A DNA stretch of 64,000 nucleotides, taken from the NCBI RefSeq assembly GCF_954871325.1, contig NC_088775.1, forward strand, positions 34,387,561 to 34,451,560, written 5' to 3'. This document shows, in pieces, positions 12,151 to 25,139 of this stretch. The stretch is from Gordionus sp. m RMFG-2023. Taxonomy: Eukaryota > Nematomorpha > Gordioida > Chordodea > Parachordodidae. Made by a program: the position numbers and the translations under genes. The notes beneath the pieces are model-generated. The model was not told where the DNA came from. It ran no database searches and saw only the letters and a program-made list of their open reading frames with translations. How positions within the stretch are numbered: the stretch's first letter is position 1; every line of letters begins with the position of its first letter.

Positions 12151-14551
12151 TAGGTGGTATGGGCTCACTTTATTTTTATATCGTAATAACATATTAGCCA
12201 TTAAATATTCAAAATTTAATCATATTAATATTGCTTTTGAATTGCGAACAGTTAGATCATTAAAAAGTATCTAGTTATAAATACTAGTTACATATCAAAA
12301 GTAATTAGTTACACCAAAAATTGGCGGAAAGGGCAGGCTATCTCCCGCAAATTAGATAGGGGTACGCAAAAATAGGAAATTTTTATAATTTATTGAACTA
12401 GTTTTAAATCGTTTTCTTTTAAGATATCTTTTGATTTATTATCAATTTCTTGGAAATTCATACTCTTAATATTTTTAATAAGATCATTTTTTTATTATAT
12501 TTTAGGTTCATTTTAGGTTTTAAATGTTTTCTCATAAAACCTAGACTGAACTTTGTAATATTTTATAACCCGTAAACGAACCATAATCTTTCTAACATTT
12601 TGCCCTAAACTGCAATATTTTCTCCTAAACCTCTTTGATTTAAGGGCAAATAAATATCAGGTAATTATATTTTATGTAAAATATTTTCCCTAAATTCTTT
12701 TCAATTTGACTAAACTGCAAATTTTTAGATAAACTGTATAAATTATTTATATACTTTATTTATTTAACTCTTTCTTATCTCATAAAAATAAATGAGTATC
12801 ATTAAAATTAAATTATTTGGATATATTTAATAATGAAGTAATATAAATGAATAGTTGTGGTTTCGATTTTTTTATTGTTATATTCAAAATAATTAGGAAA
12901 AGAAAACATAATATTATGATACTTTTATTTCAACATTATTATCTGTAATAGAATAATCTATGGATAAGCGTAGTATTCAAGAGTCATAAGAAGGCCGTGA
13001 TTAGAACTGCGGATAGGTTCCACCCATTTATATAAGTCTGCATGTAGTATTATGTTAAGTAGGGTTTCCTCGAAGCGGCTGTTCGAAATAAGATATTCGT
13101 CAGAACGAGCAATCAAAGAAGCACCCTAGTTTTTTTTAATGCTAGAGGCTGGAAGATAATAGTTTTTAATTTAAAATAAAGGATTGACATAAGACAAATT
13201 TCTGAGGGCTATGTTAAAACATGCCATGGCTTTTACTCACCCGATAGGTGCTTAGAAATGTTTCATCTCATCCTTGTTGATGACGTGGTATATATGTCTA
13301 ATGAAATGGATGTAGGATTTAGGAAACTTACACTTAAGGGGATTGAGTGAAAGACCTGCAATATGTAAAATTTCTCGATTATGGATGGGATAGAAAAGAT
13401 TGTGGAAAGGTTGCCAGCAAAGATGCCCTCAACACAGGAATTTAAGGTAAGGTTAGAAGTAGATTAAATTTCCTCAATTATTTTGTGGATACCAAAGCAA
13501 ATAAAGGCGGGTCCTAAGTGGTCTCCTTATTGTATGCACTCTTGAGATTTGATTATATTATTATTATATTTGAAAAAAGTTTGATTTGAATAGCTGTGAT
13601 TTGCGTGATGTATATTCAGGATATTTGTAACAGAACAAAGGGATAATGTGTTATCGTTTTTTAATATTGAAAGTGTCACATTTAAGGTCATATCATTAAT
13701 TAGCGTATGGGACATAGAGGGGGCGAGGTAAGTCATAAGGTGCACCGGCTAGCTCTAGGTTAGGATTAGAAGGTAATTTTTACCATTTTCAATGGATGGA
13801 GTAATCATTAAGTAATGCAGCACCTAAAAATAAACGAGGCGACATATGTCAATATGGAATCTATCTTTTATTTTAGAGTGATCCGGGGATAGATGAGCCT
13901 TAGGACTGTTGTGGTAGAGAATTTAAACACACAGCATACGACTCATATCAGTAGAGAATCTTTACTTCATTTTCAAATGTAAGTTATAGTATAGCACGTT
14001 ACTATACAAAAATAAAGTTAATACAAAAGAATAATCATTTAAATAATTAAGTTTGTCATAAAATAAGGGGAGGTAAAAAAAATCCTTATCCACAAACAAA
14101 ATCTTTTTATAGGTTTTTTTTATCGATTAGGTGTGTTAGTCCTTATTATCAACCAATTCTGTGTCTTAGAAATGCCGCAATCCTTTTAGCTATACATAAA
14201 TATCCCATGTTAGAAAGTGTAGTTATATAAATTAAGAGCCTTTGTTCAACAAACATAAATGTCATTAAATTTTATATGCTTATTTAATTGCGATAAATAT
14301 CATAAAGAGTTTTTTTTTATATAATAATTATTTTGTTGATTTAATAGTGTTAACATGTTCATTTTGTTTTTTGATTAGTGATCGTATAAATAATATTATT
14401 GATATATTGATTATTATTGATTTTGTAATGAATAATGTTTTGTGAGATATTATATGAACTTTATTTTTGATATTCATATAATACTAAAGGCTTTATATAT
14501 ATATTCATTATTGATAATATCATAAAGCGCAATAATTAAGTAAATTAAATA
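12151..14551. other. gene-free sequence
   Basis: AT-rich and without a recognisable gene. The stretch 12950-13760 is less AT-rich than its surroundings and has short open frames on both strands, but none resembles a known domain and codon continuity is poor. It may hold an old unidentified element. Confidence 0.45.
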
Positions 14552-14640
14552 GAATTTAGTAGTGCTGTGAAGTAACGTCAAAAGTAACGTCGTTACTAAC
14601 GCCGTTACTTTTTTTGAAGAAAAGGAACGCCATTCGTTAC

Positions 14641-15948
14641 TAGGGATGTAAGACAGAGGAAATTTCCCATATTTCTCGGGAATTTTATAGTTTCCCCAAT
14701 TTTTATAATAGGGTTTTTTGCCTAAATCAACATGATTTTTATAATATTAACAGTTTCCCAATTTTGAAAATGATCTTATGATAAAATAAATACGATTTTT
14801 ATTAGATTTTATAAAATCATTTTTTCCTCGTGGTTCATATCATAAATTATAATTGTGTTTTGTTTTTGAATTATGTCAATTTCCCTATTTACATTTGCAA
14901 AATTTTAGAAGATACTTGTTAAAATTAAATAGCTAGTCTGAAAAGTATATTTATATTATAAATAAATACCAATGAAATTTATAAATAATATATGAAATTT
15001 TAAGTTATGTTAATTATCTGATGTCCCTCAAGCGTTTATTCATATCAGGGAGACATTTAACGCTTATAAAACAATATCAAATATATGGCAGAGCTAGATT
15101 TTAGAAATAGAGCAGTTTATCGAAAGCCGAAAAAATTTTTGTTGTCGGGATATTCATTATGCTGCTCATATATTTGACCCAAGGTTTTGCGGATTTAATT
15201 TAAGAGACAATGAAGTTGCAAAGGGGTTGGATATTATTAACCGATTTTCTGGATATCTAGATTTTATATTGCAAGAGTAATAGGAAACCTATCCAAATAT
15301 CGTCCAAGGGAAGATTTTTTTAATTTAGCAAGTCTTTGGCAAGGCGCATCATTTACAGATCCAGTGAGTTGGTGGAAAGGTTAAATACTTTTATATTTCT
15401 GTAAACAATAACTTAACTCTTTTTCTAATCTTAAAATTGTGTTATTCAATATTTTATTAGGTCTATGTTGCAATCAATACATATCGACCCTAGGCAGCAT
15501 CCGAAAGAATATGGTCCTCCTTTGGAAATATTCATTCTAAATCTAGAAATAGAATAAAAAAATTAGTTTATATAAGAGCCAATCTACATTTTATGGGAAA
15601 GGAAATTTCTGAAAATGACAAATTGCTGGATTCCAGAATTTCAAGCTCTGATCTGGAATCATTTTCATCTTCAAACGAAGATAATTAACTATTCAAAATT
15701 AATTGTTTAAATATTATTTAGTCTATATATAATATTTCAAATAAAACATGTAAAGTAATTGCAAATTAGTTGAAAATAATTTATATTTGTTTAATTATAA
15801 TGTTTATAATCTATATATTTTCAATAAAACATAAAAAAAATCAATATTGACCTGTAAAGTATTATAAAAAAGATAGTTTCCCGTTTTTTCCCCATATTTC
15901 CCGGGAAATTTCCCCGAAATATAGTTTCCCGGGAAATTTACATCCCTA
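14641..15948 (+). mobile_element. nested hAT transposon with partial transposase
   Basis: The ends are TAGGGATGTAAGACAG (left) and TAGGGATGTAAATTTCCC (inverted right), flanked by a perfect duplication TTCGTTAC at 14633-14640 and 15949-15956. GGGAAATTTCCC palindromes cluster near both ends. The + strand encodes transposase C-terminal parts: HYAAHIFDPRFCGFN near 15160, DPVSWWKG near 15360, then after a likely intron (acceptor at 15460) a dimerisation domain from 15461 to a stop at 15686-15688 (AASERIWSSFGNIHSKSRNR). One in-frame stop precedes AASER. The N-terminal and first catalytic parts are absent, so the copy is defective. Confidence 0.9.
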
Positions 15949-16511
15949 TTCGTTACCTCTTACGATAACGCGTTTCTTTTTTTGAGTAACGGTAACGCAA
16001 AATGTTACTCATTACTTTATATTTTTTCTTAAAAAATATTAACAAAAAGAAAAACATATTTTATTGTATTATTTTATTTTTTAATTCTTATTATAAATAA
16101 TTTAGGCCGAGTTTTAATTCATATCAATTCACATCAACCACTTCCCCCATTTTTATTTTAAATTCTCGTTGTTAAATTTTCTGTCGAAATTAATATTCAA
16201 TCAAAATTCAAAGTAAATATTAATAATGATATTATTATTCTTATAATTTATTTTAAGAATATTATGTTCATAGTACTTATTTCTTCAGATGAAGATGATT
16301 TAACCCTTCCCTGGCCCTAATCAAGTCTACACTTTGTAAATGTAAATTATATTCCAACACAAATATTTCAACCTCAATGTCCAGCAACTTAAAAAAGCAT
16401 TTTAGGTAAAAAGATAAATTAATATATCATTATTTTAAACATTACTTTAATAATAGAAAAATATTCTTTCATAATATTTTGGAAAGCTTAATCATGGAAT
16501 TAAAATATAAG

Positions 16512-17323
16512 TAGGGCTGTATCGATATTAAATATCTGGTCGGATCAACACCGATATTTAGCGTTTTCCAAAAAGGGCCGATACCTGTAAAACCCCGATC
16601 CGATCTTTTTACTTTTCTTTTTTTGTTATTTTATTTTATGTTATGTATATTTATTTTACATTATTATAATATTTTCTAAATAATTTTTTTTTAAATAATG
16701 CAAATGCACAACACCTTCTAAATTTTATTCTTTTTTAAATTAGATTTATAGTATATTAAAAGTTTTTTTTATTAAAATAGAAAGGAACACCCAAAGTTTT
16801 AATTATTTTAAATCTTTTTAAATAATAACGTCAATTTTATTATTTTTACTTTAAATAAAAGAATATTTTAAAATATGGTATCTGAATTATGGAAATATTT
16901 TACAAAAGACAAAGATAATTTTGCAAAATGCGTTATTGCGGAATTATGTGAGTTTACCTTCAGTACGTCAGGGGCTATAGATACTCCATATCGTAGAAAC
17001 TTATTACCAGAAAATCTAGAGGCTCTCGTATTTATTAAAAAAAATCTAATATATTATAATTTTATATATTAAATACAATTTTATAATTCATACTAACTTA
17101 TAATGGATATATGATCAAATATATGTTTTTTAAATTATAGTCTTAATTGTAGAAATAAAAAAATTAAATTAAATGCATAATGATTTTTTGCATAAAAAAA
17201 TATTTATTTCATAATTACATTTGGTTCAAAGGGGGGTGGTGAAAAATCAATATAAATATCGGATCGGGTTTGAAGCAATATCGGATCGGATCGGTGAAAA
17301 ATATGTGGATTGGCGCAGCCTTA
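16512..17323 (+). mobile_element. nested internally deleted hAT
   Basis: The ends are TAGGGCTGTATCGATATT (left) and TAAGGCTGCGCCAATCC (inverted right), with a perfect duplication AATATAAG at 16504-16511 and 17324-17331. CGATCCGAT-type motifs recur near both ends. The open frame 16875-17072 (65 codons) begins SELWKYFTKDKDNFAKC, the start of a BED-type zinc finger, and continues FSTSGAIDTPYRR, NLLPENLEALVFIKKNL, which is the extreme C-terminus of a hAT dimerisation domain. The whole catalytic core has been removed, leaving a BED start joined to the C-terminal end. A textbook internal-deletion derivative. Confidence 0.9.
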
Positions 17324-17755
17324 AATATAAGCAATTAAATTATACTACAGTATTGGGCTGGGAGCCAACATTAAAAACCCAAGATTAACAAAATATGGTT
17401 TTGGTTCAAAGTATTATATTGAGTTTTTTATATCTTTCTGATCAAAATTTTGAAATCAATTGTTGCTAAAAATAAATAAAATATTGTTACATAAAGATGT
17501 TATCTTTTGTATAATTTTATTTATATTTTAATTAAATAATATAAATATTTTTTTTATAAAACGATCTTATATATTCTTTTTGTATAATTTTATTTTATTA
17601 TATATATTGTCAGATTGAATATATTTAATTTTTTTAAGTAACGAGTAGTCCGTTACTTTTTTAAAAATTCGGACGCGCGTTCCTTTTTTGAAAAGGTAAC
17701 GAGTAACGGTAACGCGTGCCTTTTTTGTGGTAACGTTTACAGCACTAGAATTTAG

Positions 17756-19380
17756 ATATTTTATGATATATTTGAATTTTCATAGAAAAAAATTAATATA
17801 AAATATTATTTAAGTATATTATATTAAAAATAATATTTTAGATTGATAAAATTCATTAAAAATTATTTCCATTTGTTTTAATCAAAATAAAAAAAAAATA
17901 TGCAATAATTAATAGGACCAACTATTCTATGGCCAATCATGATTACCCCACTTATAAATATCATCCAGAAATAATTAATTTATGTTTTATGATTCTGAAA
18001 AATTTTCAAATTAATAAATTGGGTTTAAACCATCCCAAAAGAAAAAGCGTTAGTTCTTTCTTTCGAATAGCCCATTCAAAATTCATTGCTTCACATATCA
18101 AGCAAATCTTTTCCTCATTCCTGTAGCCACTACAATTAGTATATGGTGTTCCTGGAGGCGCAGAAATTTCCGTTTATCTGTCGTATAACTATTGCATATA
18201 GCTTTCCCAGATGTAGTTTTAAAACTTGATTTCAATAATGTTTTCTTTTGTGTTTACAACATATATATATAATTTATAAATATTAATTTTTCCCCTCTTT
18301 GGTTTTGATATATCTTAAACAGGATTACACTATCATTGTATAAGGTTGAATTCCCATAAAACAATTTGATGACGGATCACTTCAAGCGTTTTCATTTTTA
18401 AGCGGAACTTCGTACCTATGTTGTCCAATACGTTACCTTTTCCCATTTATACTTATTATATAATATTTGCACCCACACTATTTGGGCGATTACCAATGTT
18501 AATTCCTTTGAATTTATGATCCGAAGCTCAATCAATATTTCCTTTCGGTTTTAATAAATCAAAAATAATGCGGTGGGAGTTAATCCCTTTCTATTACATG
18601 AATTATTGTATTACAAATTAGAAATCCACACATCGCTACAATAAATTTATTCTATGCGTATCTTTATTAATAAATAAAAATGCATTTCAATTCATTATAG
18701 CCTAAAAAACCAAGGGTTTAGGCAGCCCCTTGAAGTGGTTTGCTCTATCCCGCTATTGGGACTTGTTAGTCAAAATTTCCACTTTTCAAAAAATAAAATT
18801 TCAAAAATATAATTATATTCTTAAATTTTTTAAGTCACCTTTATAGAACATAGTTATAGGTAACGATTCATATATTGTTCTTTATTATATCTAATAAAAC
18901 ACAGGAGATATCGACGATCTTGCAAAAATCGGTTCAACTAGCCCCAGTCTCCCCTAACAAAGGAATCAATAAAACATTGAGCGTTTTATTGACCATGACC
19001 AAGGATTTTTTGGAATATTCTATATTTTGTGATCGTCTAAAATTCTGGGACATTTAAGTTCCCAATTCGATATAAACGATATATTCCAATTTGGTCTTTA
19101 AGGATAAAAAATCTTATTTTTAAACTTTCACAACTCAGTGTAAACTAGTAAAATAAAGGATTGATTTGTCGAAATAAAATTGTTAATTATAAATTATGAA
19201 ATGGTATTCAGTAGGAATTATAATATTGGGCATAATATAAGAGATTTTTTTAAAAAATTTTTAGTAAAAAGAATGTTGATTTAATGTAACTGGTAATCAT
19301 GGTAGCTGTATATTTTTTTATTTTATATATTTCATTAACATTTATCAAGTGTCTAATTCAAAGAAATAAAAGAAGAGAAT
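17756..19380. other. gene-free sequence with dispersed repeats
   Basis: No gene recognised. About 17935-18010 resembles 31210-31285: both carry TTATAAATATCA, then TGATTCTGAAAAATT and TCAAATTAA, so a dispersed repeat is shared. A second repeat at 18656-18795 is listed separately. Confidence 0.5.
18656..18795 (+). repeat. dispersed repeat matching the window's right end, inverted
   Basis: The phrases AATGCATTTCAATTCA, CCCCTTGAAGTGGTTT and CCCGCTATTGG recur in the same order, reverse-complemented, at 63868-64000. The copies are clearly related with a modest number of differences. No ends or coding sequence were identified in the visible part. Confidence 0.75.
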
Positions 19381-19389
19381 AAATAGTAG

Positions 19390-20300
19390 AATTTCGGTTA
19401 GGCCTACCAACAAGGAAAATAATTTGCATGAGAAGATGTCCTGATTTTTCAAAGGAAATAGAAAATAAATTGAACCTGATTTTAAGTGGAATTACAGATC
19501 ATAAATTTAGTTGGAAGATAGTCCATTAGGATGGACCAAGTATAAATTGTACCAGATAGATCCCAGGTGAACACAGATACAAATAAACTTTTTAATATAA
19601 GGAATGATGTAAACTTAATTTTAAAGGAATTGAATCATAAAAAAAATATTGAAAAATTACTAATAAATTGTGAGGATAAAAATATGTTGGAAAAAGATTC
19701 TGTAAATACAGATAAGGCCATATATATTCAAGGATTTGGATAGTTGTTTAAAGGTGATTTTAGACGAAATTCAAAGGTGTGAAGCCATTGAAGATAAAAG
19801 TACTAGGCTCATATTAAGTGGAATAAGAGAATTAAAGAGGATACAAGAAAAAATTATAAAGAGGGTTGACTCAAAGAATAAATTTGACACTATTATTTGT
19901 AACCATTGTTCTTATAGATGGAGTATTGAAAGAAATTGTTTCGTTCATGAAGAAATTTTTGCCTGGGGTTTCCACTTTGAAAATAAATTCCTCCAGCAGT
20001 TCGGAGGCACATTAATTTACCTAGTGCAACAAAGGAGGGTGTAGAAATGGTAGTTAATGCCGATGCGAAATGTAAGCGTTTTCGGTGTCTAGAGTTAGGG
20101 TATATTGCCTCAAATTGTCATAAATTTTGACTACATGATCTTAGAAATGATCATATAGAGGTAGGACCAATAATTAATAATAAATTTAATTTGATTGATA
20201 ATATAAATATTAAAGATTCCAAGGGGGAATTGGAATAATGTTAAGTAAATTCCAGTGGAAATTTAATTTATTGAAAGAACTATTTTTATGGAAATTTATT
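19390..20300 (+). pseudogene. retroelement gag fossil with zinc knuckle
   Basis: A charged, coiled-coil-like region (about 19560-19900) precedes a degenerate CCHC zinc knuckle at about 20070-20128 (CKRFRCLELGYIASNC). That arrangement is typical of gag from LTR retrotransposons. The element is old and broken in several places; no LTR was found. It may belong to the same insertion as the pol fossil at 28335-30065, with later insertions between, but this is inference. Confidence 0.5.
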
Positions 20301-21583
20301 TCATAAAAATAAAATTGATGGCCAATGGATTGAAATTCTAGAAAAGGGTAATAATGTCTACCATAAAGATAGTAAAGTTACTAAAAAAATTTCAAAAAAG
20401 TAGAAAAGAGATGACGAGTCCCGGCCTAAAATTTCGATGACGAAATTAGATAGATATAAAATAGAGGGAATTATAAAGATGTCAGAAAATATTTCTAACA
20501 TTAAAATGAAATACCTATTCAGTATCGAATTTAAGGGCAAATAAAATTGATATTAAATTTAAAAGTGATTTGGAAAAAGAATGAAAGAAATAAGGGAATA
20601 TTAAGGCAGTGACATATAATGTCAGAATTGCAAGTAAATAATCGTAAAAAGATGGGGGGGGGGGGGGTTGCAAAAACGGAAGGGACCAGTTCTACGAAAT
20701 TAAGGATATCTGTGGGTAATATTGTTTTGATAAAATTTCAGTAGATACTGAAAATAACATAAAAAAAGAAAAGAAAGAATTTGTTTTAAATTCCGTAAGA
20801 ATCGACCACTGTCGATGTCCATGCACTCGGTTTTATAAGTTAAATTAGATATAATAAAAATGCCTTTTACTCTCAATTATATAACTTAACAATTCAAAAT
20901 AATTCTTTCTAATAATATTAAATAAATACCATTGACCATTAACGAAGATCCATATTTATTCATAATTATATTTATCAGAAGATTTCATATTTATAAAAAT
21001 AGTTGAATCTTCTCCATTCTTAGTTCTTCCCAGCTGACATCTTCTCCAATTAATCCAATATATAAACTCCAAATCTCCAACAAACGTGATACGTGATATA
21101 TAACGCTTATGCCCTCTAGTGTTGAAATGCAACAGAGCTACGCTAGGTTTTCCTCGTTTCCATCTTATTGGAACAATTTAATTTGGGTATAAAAGTTAAA
21201 ATATGAGGAGCCCTCCACACGTTTGTGGGCAAGCCGCACGTACTTGTAGGCGCAACATTTCGAAAAATATTACTTAAACCTCTATAGGCTTATTCAAAAG
21301 AGAATGGGACAAAAAAAGAGCCTATACCCAATAACTACAGTGAAAGTTAATTACGTTATGGTGGGTTGAGGACAATTTAACATTAAAAATCTTTACTATA
21401 TTAAAACAATTTTCAATAAGGAAATACAAAAATTTATAAGAGGATTTGAATGTTTGATGGTATTGGAAATGTTTGATAATGATGAGTTTAAATTTTTGAA
21501 ATTTATTACGATGGGAAATATGAGATAGGTATTAATGGGTAATGATAGTGAAACATACATTCTGAGATGTATTTTTATACTTA
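20301..21583. other. gene-free sequence
   Basis: AT-rich with a G14-type homopolymer near 20655. 20800-21250 has somewhat more balanced composition, but I recognise neither coding sequence nor repeat ends. Confidence 0.4.
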
Positions 21584-24475
21584 TTAGAGGTAACTTTTCT
21601 TGATGCGAAACAGATTTTTAATGGATCTTTTATTGTTATTCAGTTTAATGAATTGTTTCATGTTCACGTTTAGGTCCATTATATCTTTTATAGTTTTATA
21701 ATACCATAATGTTTTGTATTTTGTGTATTGTTTACCATTATATGAGTACAGCCATGTTATGGCATCGTGGACTAAATTATTATCTGAGTTTCTTATTACG
21801 TGGCCTAAGAACTGAATCCGTCTTTCCTTAAGAGTAATATTTACTGGTGTGTGAGTAGACTTCCTCCAAAGATTTGAGTTAGAGATAACTCTTGGATAGA
21901 AAATCCCGTGTATCGTGCGAAGACAATTATTTATAAAAGATTGAAGACGCCTAATCTCTGTTTTATTTGCCTCCCAGATATCTCCACCATATAATGCAAT
22001 TGGAACAATCAACGAGTTGAATATCCTCAATCTAGTAAACACTGAAATTTCACTAGCTTTCCATATTTTCATATATCTGTAGAACGCACCTCTAGCTTTC
22101 TGTATTCTCATCTTCATCTCATCTTTACAACTTCCTTTGTTATCTAAGATTACCCCTAAGTATTTTACATTCTCTACTATTTTCACTGTATTCACTCCAA
22201 CTGTAAAATTTTGAATTGAAGGCGCGTTTGGGGAGGGAAGAATAACCGTTTTGTTAAAGTTGATCCTAAGTCCAACTTTATAGCTTACTGTCTCAATTAG
22301 ATAAAGTAGATTTTTGGTCTCTTCAATACTTTTCGAAATCACTACAATATCATCTGCATAGGATGTTATCCTATTAATAAAAAAAATCTTCTCATTAGAT
22401 CCTATGTCTACTAGATCTGCAGCTCCCAGTACTTCTTATTATTTTATTGATGATTATGTTAAACAGGAGAGGTGAGAGGGTACAGCCTTGTTTTACCCCT
22501 TTTTTAATCCTGAAAAAGGGAGAGATTTTATTATTTATTTTGAAACAAGCAAATAAATTCGAATAGTGATTTTTTAAGATACGAATTATCTGGGTTTCAA
22601 TACCACATTCTACAAGCGTTTCCCACAACGCTTCATAATTAACATTATCGAATGCTCTACTGAAATCAATAAATGTGTAAAATGACGGAATCCTATATTT
22701 ATAACACTTTTGCATTATTATCTTCAGAGATAATATAGGTTCTAGTATATTTTTATTTGGCCTGTAAGCACAAATATATTTAGAAAAAAGATTAGGCGTC
22801 GAATGAACAATCTTATTCTTTATAAGTACCATAAATATCTTTGACACGCAAGATGTTAGAGCACACGCACGATAATCAGTAAATTTTTGAGGATTTGCAG
22901 TTTTGGGAAAATTGCATAAAAGGGACTTGTTCCATTCTGTAGGGGTACTTCCGCTTTCCCATATTTTATTGAATAGCGCTAGTAGGAAAGAAGATGTCGT
23001 TCTAGGTGCTATCTTCAGATGTTCCGCCGTAATGTTGTCAAGCCCTGGAGCTTTATTGTTACGTAATTTCTTTATTACATTCATAATTTCCATTACAGGG
23101 AACCCAGACTGGGGTGAAGCAATATTTATATTTACACTAGTTGATCTAGTTACTTTACGTCCATCAAAAACCGTAATATAATAATCGAGCCACAGCGCCA
23201 TCTGTTCATCTTGATCAATTATTACTTTACCATTATTTAATACTATAGAGGGTAACTTCTGAAAACTGTAAGGTTTACAAAAATATTTTAATTTCTTATA
23301 TGCATCATATAGTCTATTTTCTCTTACATCTTTATCAATATCAAACGCTTTCTTCGCACTATAAACCAGTCTATCTCTCCGCAGTAATCTCTGTATCATC
23401 TTCCAAAGATCCTTATTAGAGCTATTCGCTGTTCTTAACTGGTTTATTTTCTCCAGGGTATCATTCACCATCCACTCCTTCCTATGGATAAGACTTACAT
23501 CTGGCAGTACTTTATATGTATCAACAAGAACAACTTTAAAAAGATTCCAACTTTTCTCAACACTTGCAAGCCTAATTGTATTCAAGTAGCTGGCTTCTTT
23601 CCCACTTAATATCTGATCAAAATATCTTGCATCATCTAATGTTCTTATTTTACTCAGTTTACGAGTTATTCCATTACACAAGGGAGTAGCGCTAGATCTA
23701 GTAGAAGATTGTCTGTTTCCATTATGATACCCCCATAAATTTTTATCTATAATAATTGCTCTAAGCAGTCTATGATCTGACAAGTTCATATTAGTTATCG
23801 CTTTAACATCCACGAACCAACGATGAATATTCGAGATGAAGAAGTCAATTTGTGATTGCTGGTGAGCTCTTACAAAGGTATACGTACTCCTATCACTATG
23901 ACTAAAAAAAGTGTTTTCAATTTTAAAACCTTTATTACAACAGAAGTCAAGTAATTTCTTACTGTATTCGCTATTACTCTGTATTAAGGTAGCGTGCCCA
24001 GTGACATTTCTATTCATATATTCCACTTCTCTGCCTATATCCATATTTAGATCTCCTAATATTATGATGTTATATCTCTCTGGTAAGGAGTGTATTATGT
24101 TAATCATTATATCTATAAAGGCTGATCGCTCATTCCTTTTAGGTGGGACATAGAAATTTACGATTATTGTAGGCTTGAAATTCGTATTATAGGAGCCCAC
24201 ACCTTTCCGAGATGGGTACAAATTTCATGACATATTTCTGCATTCTTTTATTAATGAGGAAAGCGATCCCTGACCAACTATTGGAGGTAGTACCCGAGCA
24301 AAACATTTTATAGTCATTAAAATTAGCCGTAATATCTCCAGGGTAGTGGGTTTCCTGGATGCCCAAAATGTCAATTTTCTCCGCCACTAACATCCTTAAA
24401 AGAACTGCCAGTTTATTCATCAATCCATTAATGTTAAAAGATGCTATTTGAATCTTGCCTGTAAATTTATTCTAA
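21584..24475 (-). pseudogene. AP-endonuclease LINE, nearly complete, minus strand
   Basis: A well-preserved non-LTR retrotransposon. Reading leftward, the endonuclease starts near 24465 (IQIASFNINGLMNKL), with ILGIQETH, IIILGDLNMDIG, SQIDFFISN and LSDHRLLRAII. The reverse transcriptase follows: KLRNNKAPGLDNITAEHLK, FIDFSRAFDNVNYEALW (about 22630-22680), KKGVKQGCTLSPLLFN, and YADD at 22349-22360. The C-terminal region (NSLIVPIALYGGDIW, RRIQFLGHVIRN) ends in a stop at 21584. Two frame disruptions are visible, one near 24200 in the endonuclease and one near 22435, about 80 bases before YADD; otherwise the frame is open for over 600 codons. This implies a young insertion. It is distinct from the LINE at 9.2-12.1 kb. 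RTE-like is my best guess; CR1-group is possible. No ORF1 or poly-A tail was recognised. Confidence 0.88.
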
Positions 24476-24891
24476 ACAAAGTATTTAAGCATAAGAAACT
24501 AGGTCATTAAGAAATTAACTATCGTAAAATTTAGGATAGTGATGCTATAATGAAAAGATCAGACCATTGGAAATGAAGATTCACCAAAACAGTTCTAGAT
24601 ACCTAGTAAGGTACCAGCTTTGGTAAGTAAGAATAAAATTTAACATTAATTCACTACTTATGGTAAAGTTGTACCTTATTTTAGGGGAACGTAAAGATTC
24701 TTATAACTGAAAGATCTAAAGAGTCATATCTGATGATATGTATAATATATAAATAGATAAATATATAAACCATCAGGAAAAATGATTATACTAATACAGA
24801 CATGATAATGTAAGTCGCTTAATACCATTAAAGGTAATGATACAAGTGTATTAATATGTATTAAGTTGAAAGTTAAAAATTTTTCCTTCAG

Positions 24892-25137
24892 ATGATAATA
24901 ATAATTCAGGGAAATAAGATACAGATTGGAAAACTATTCGTTTATTTACCCTATCGTCTATTTTTAAATTTTTCTGCTTTCCTAATAATTTTATATAAAT
25001 ATTATTTAATCATTCCTACTACCACATGTACTGCTGAAAGAGTAATAAGTAAAATTAAAATTGAAAGAGTAATGAGTAAAATACAATTTATTAAAGCAAG
25101 GCTTCGTATTATTACAAAAGTTACATTTTCTCAATAA
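24892..25137 (+). pseudogene. hAT C-terminal dimerisation fragment
   Basis: The + strand encodes YKYYLIIPTTTCTAERVISK followed by a short duplicated KIKIERVMSK, matching the hAT signature 'L..lP.tTas.ER.FS.lk.ik..lrs.m' of the ZMYM/DUF4371 group. Nothing upstream or downstream forms a transposase, and no ends were found. An isolated, decayed fragment next to the LINE. Confidence 0.6.
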
Positions 25138-25139
25138 TT

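Larger units (their letters stand above)
14560..17747. mobile_element. hAT transposon, outer member of a triple nest
   Basis: The ends are TAGTGCTGTGAAGTAACG at 14560 and, inverted, TAGTGCTGTAAACGTTACC at 17747. They are flanked by a perfect 8-bp target duplication GAATTTAG at 14552-14559 and 17748-17755. Both ends carry repeated GTAACG/CGTTAC subterminal motifs. Two other hATs (14641-15948 and 16512-17323) are inserted in it, each with its own 8-bp duplication. Removing them leaves about 1.05 kb with no recognisable transposase, so the outer element is non-autonomous. An end of the same family lies at 52183-52228. Confidence 0.92.

Noticed and set aside
12950-13760. Possible host exons in a less AT-rich stretch
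   Set aside because: No domain recognisable, frames short and interrupted, and no convincing splice pairs.
22903-24153. + strand frames of 80-92 codons within the minus-strand LINE
   Set aside because: Shadows of the endonuclease/reverse transcriptase frame.
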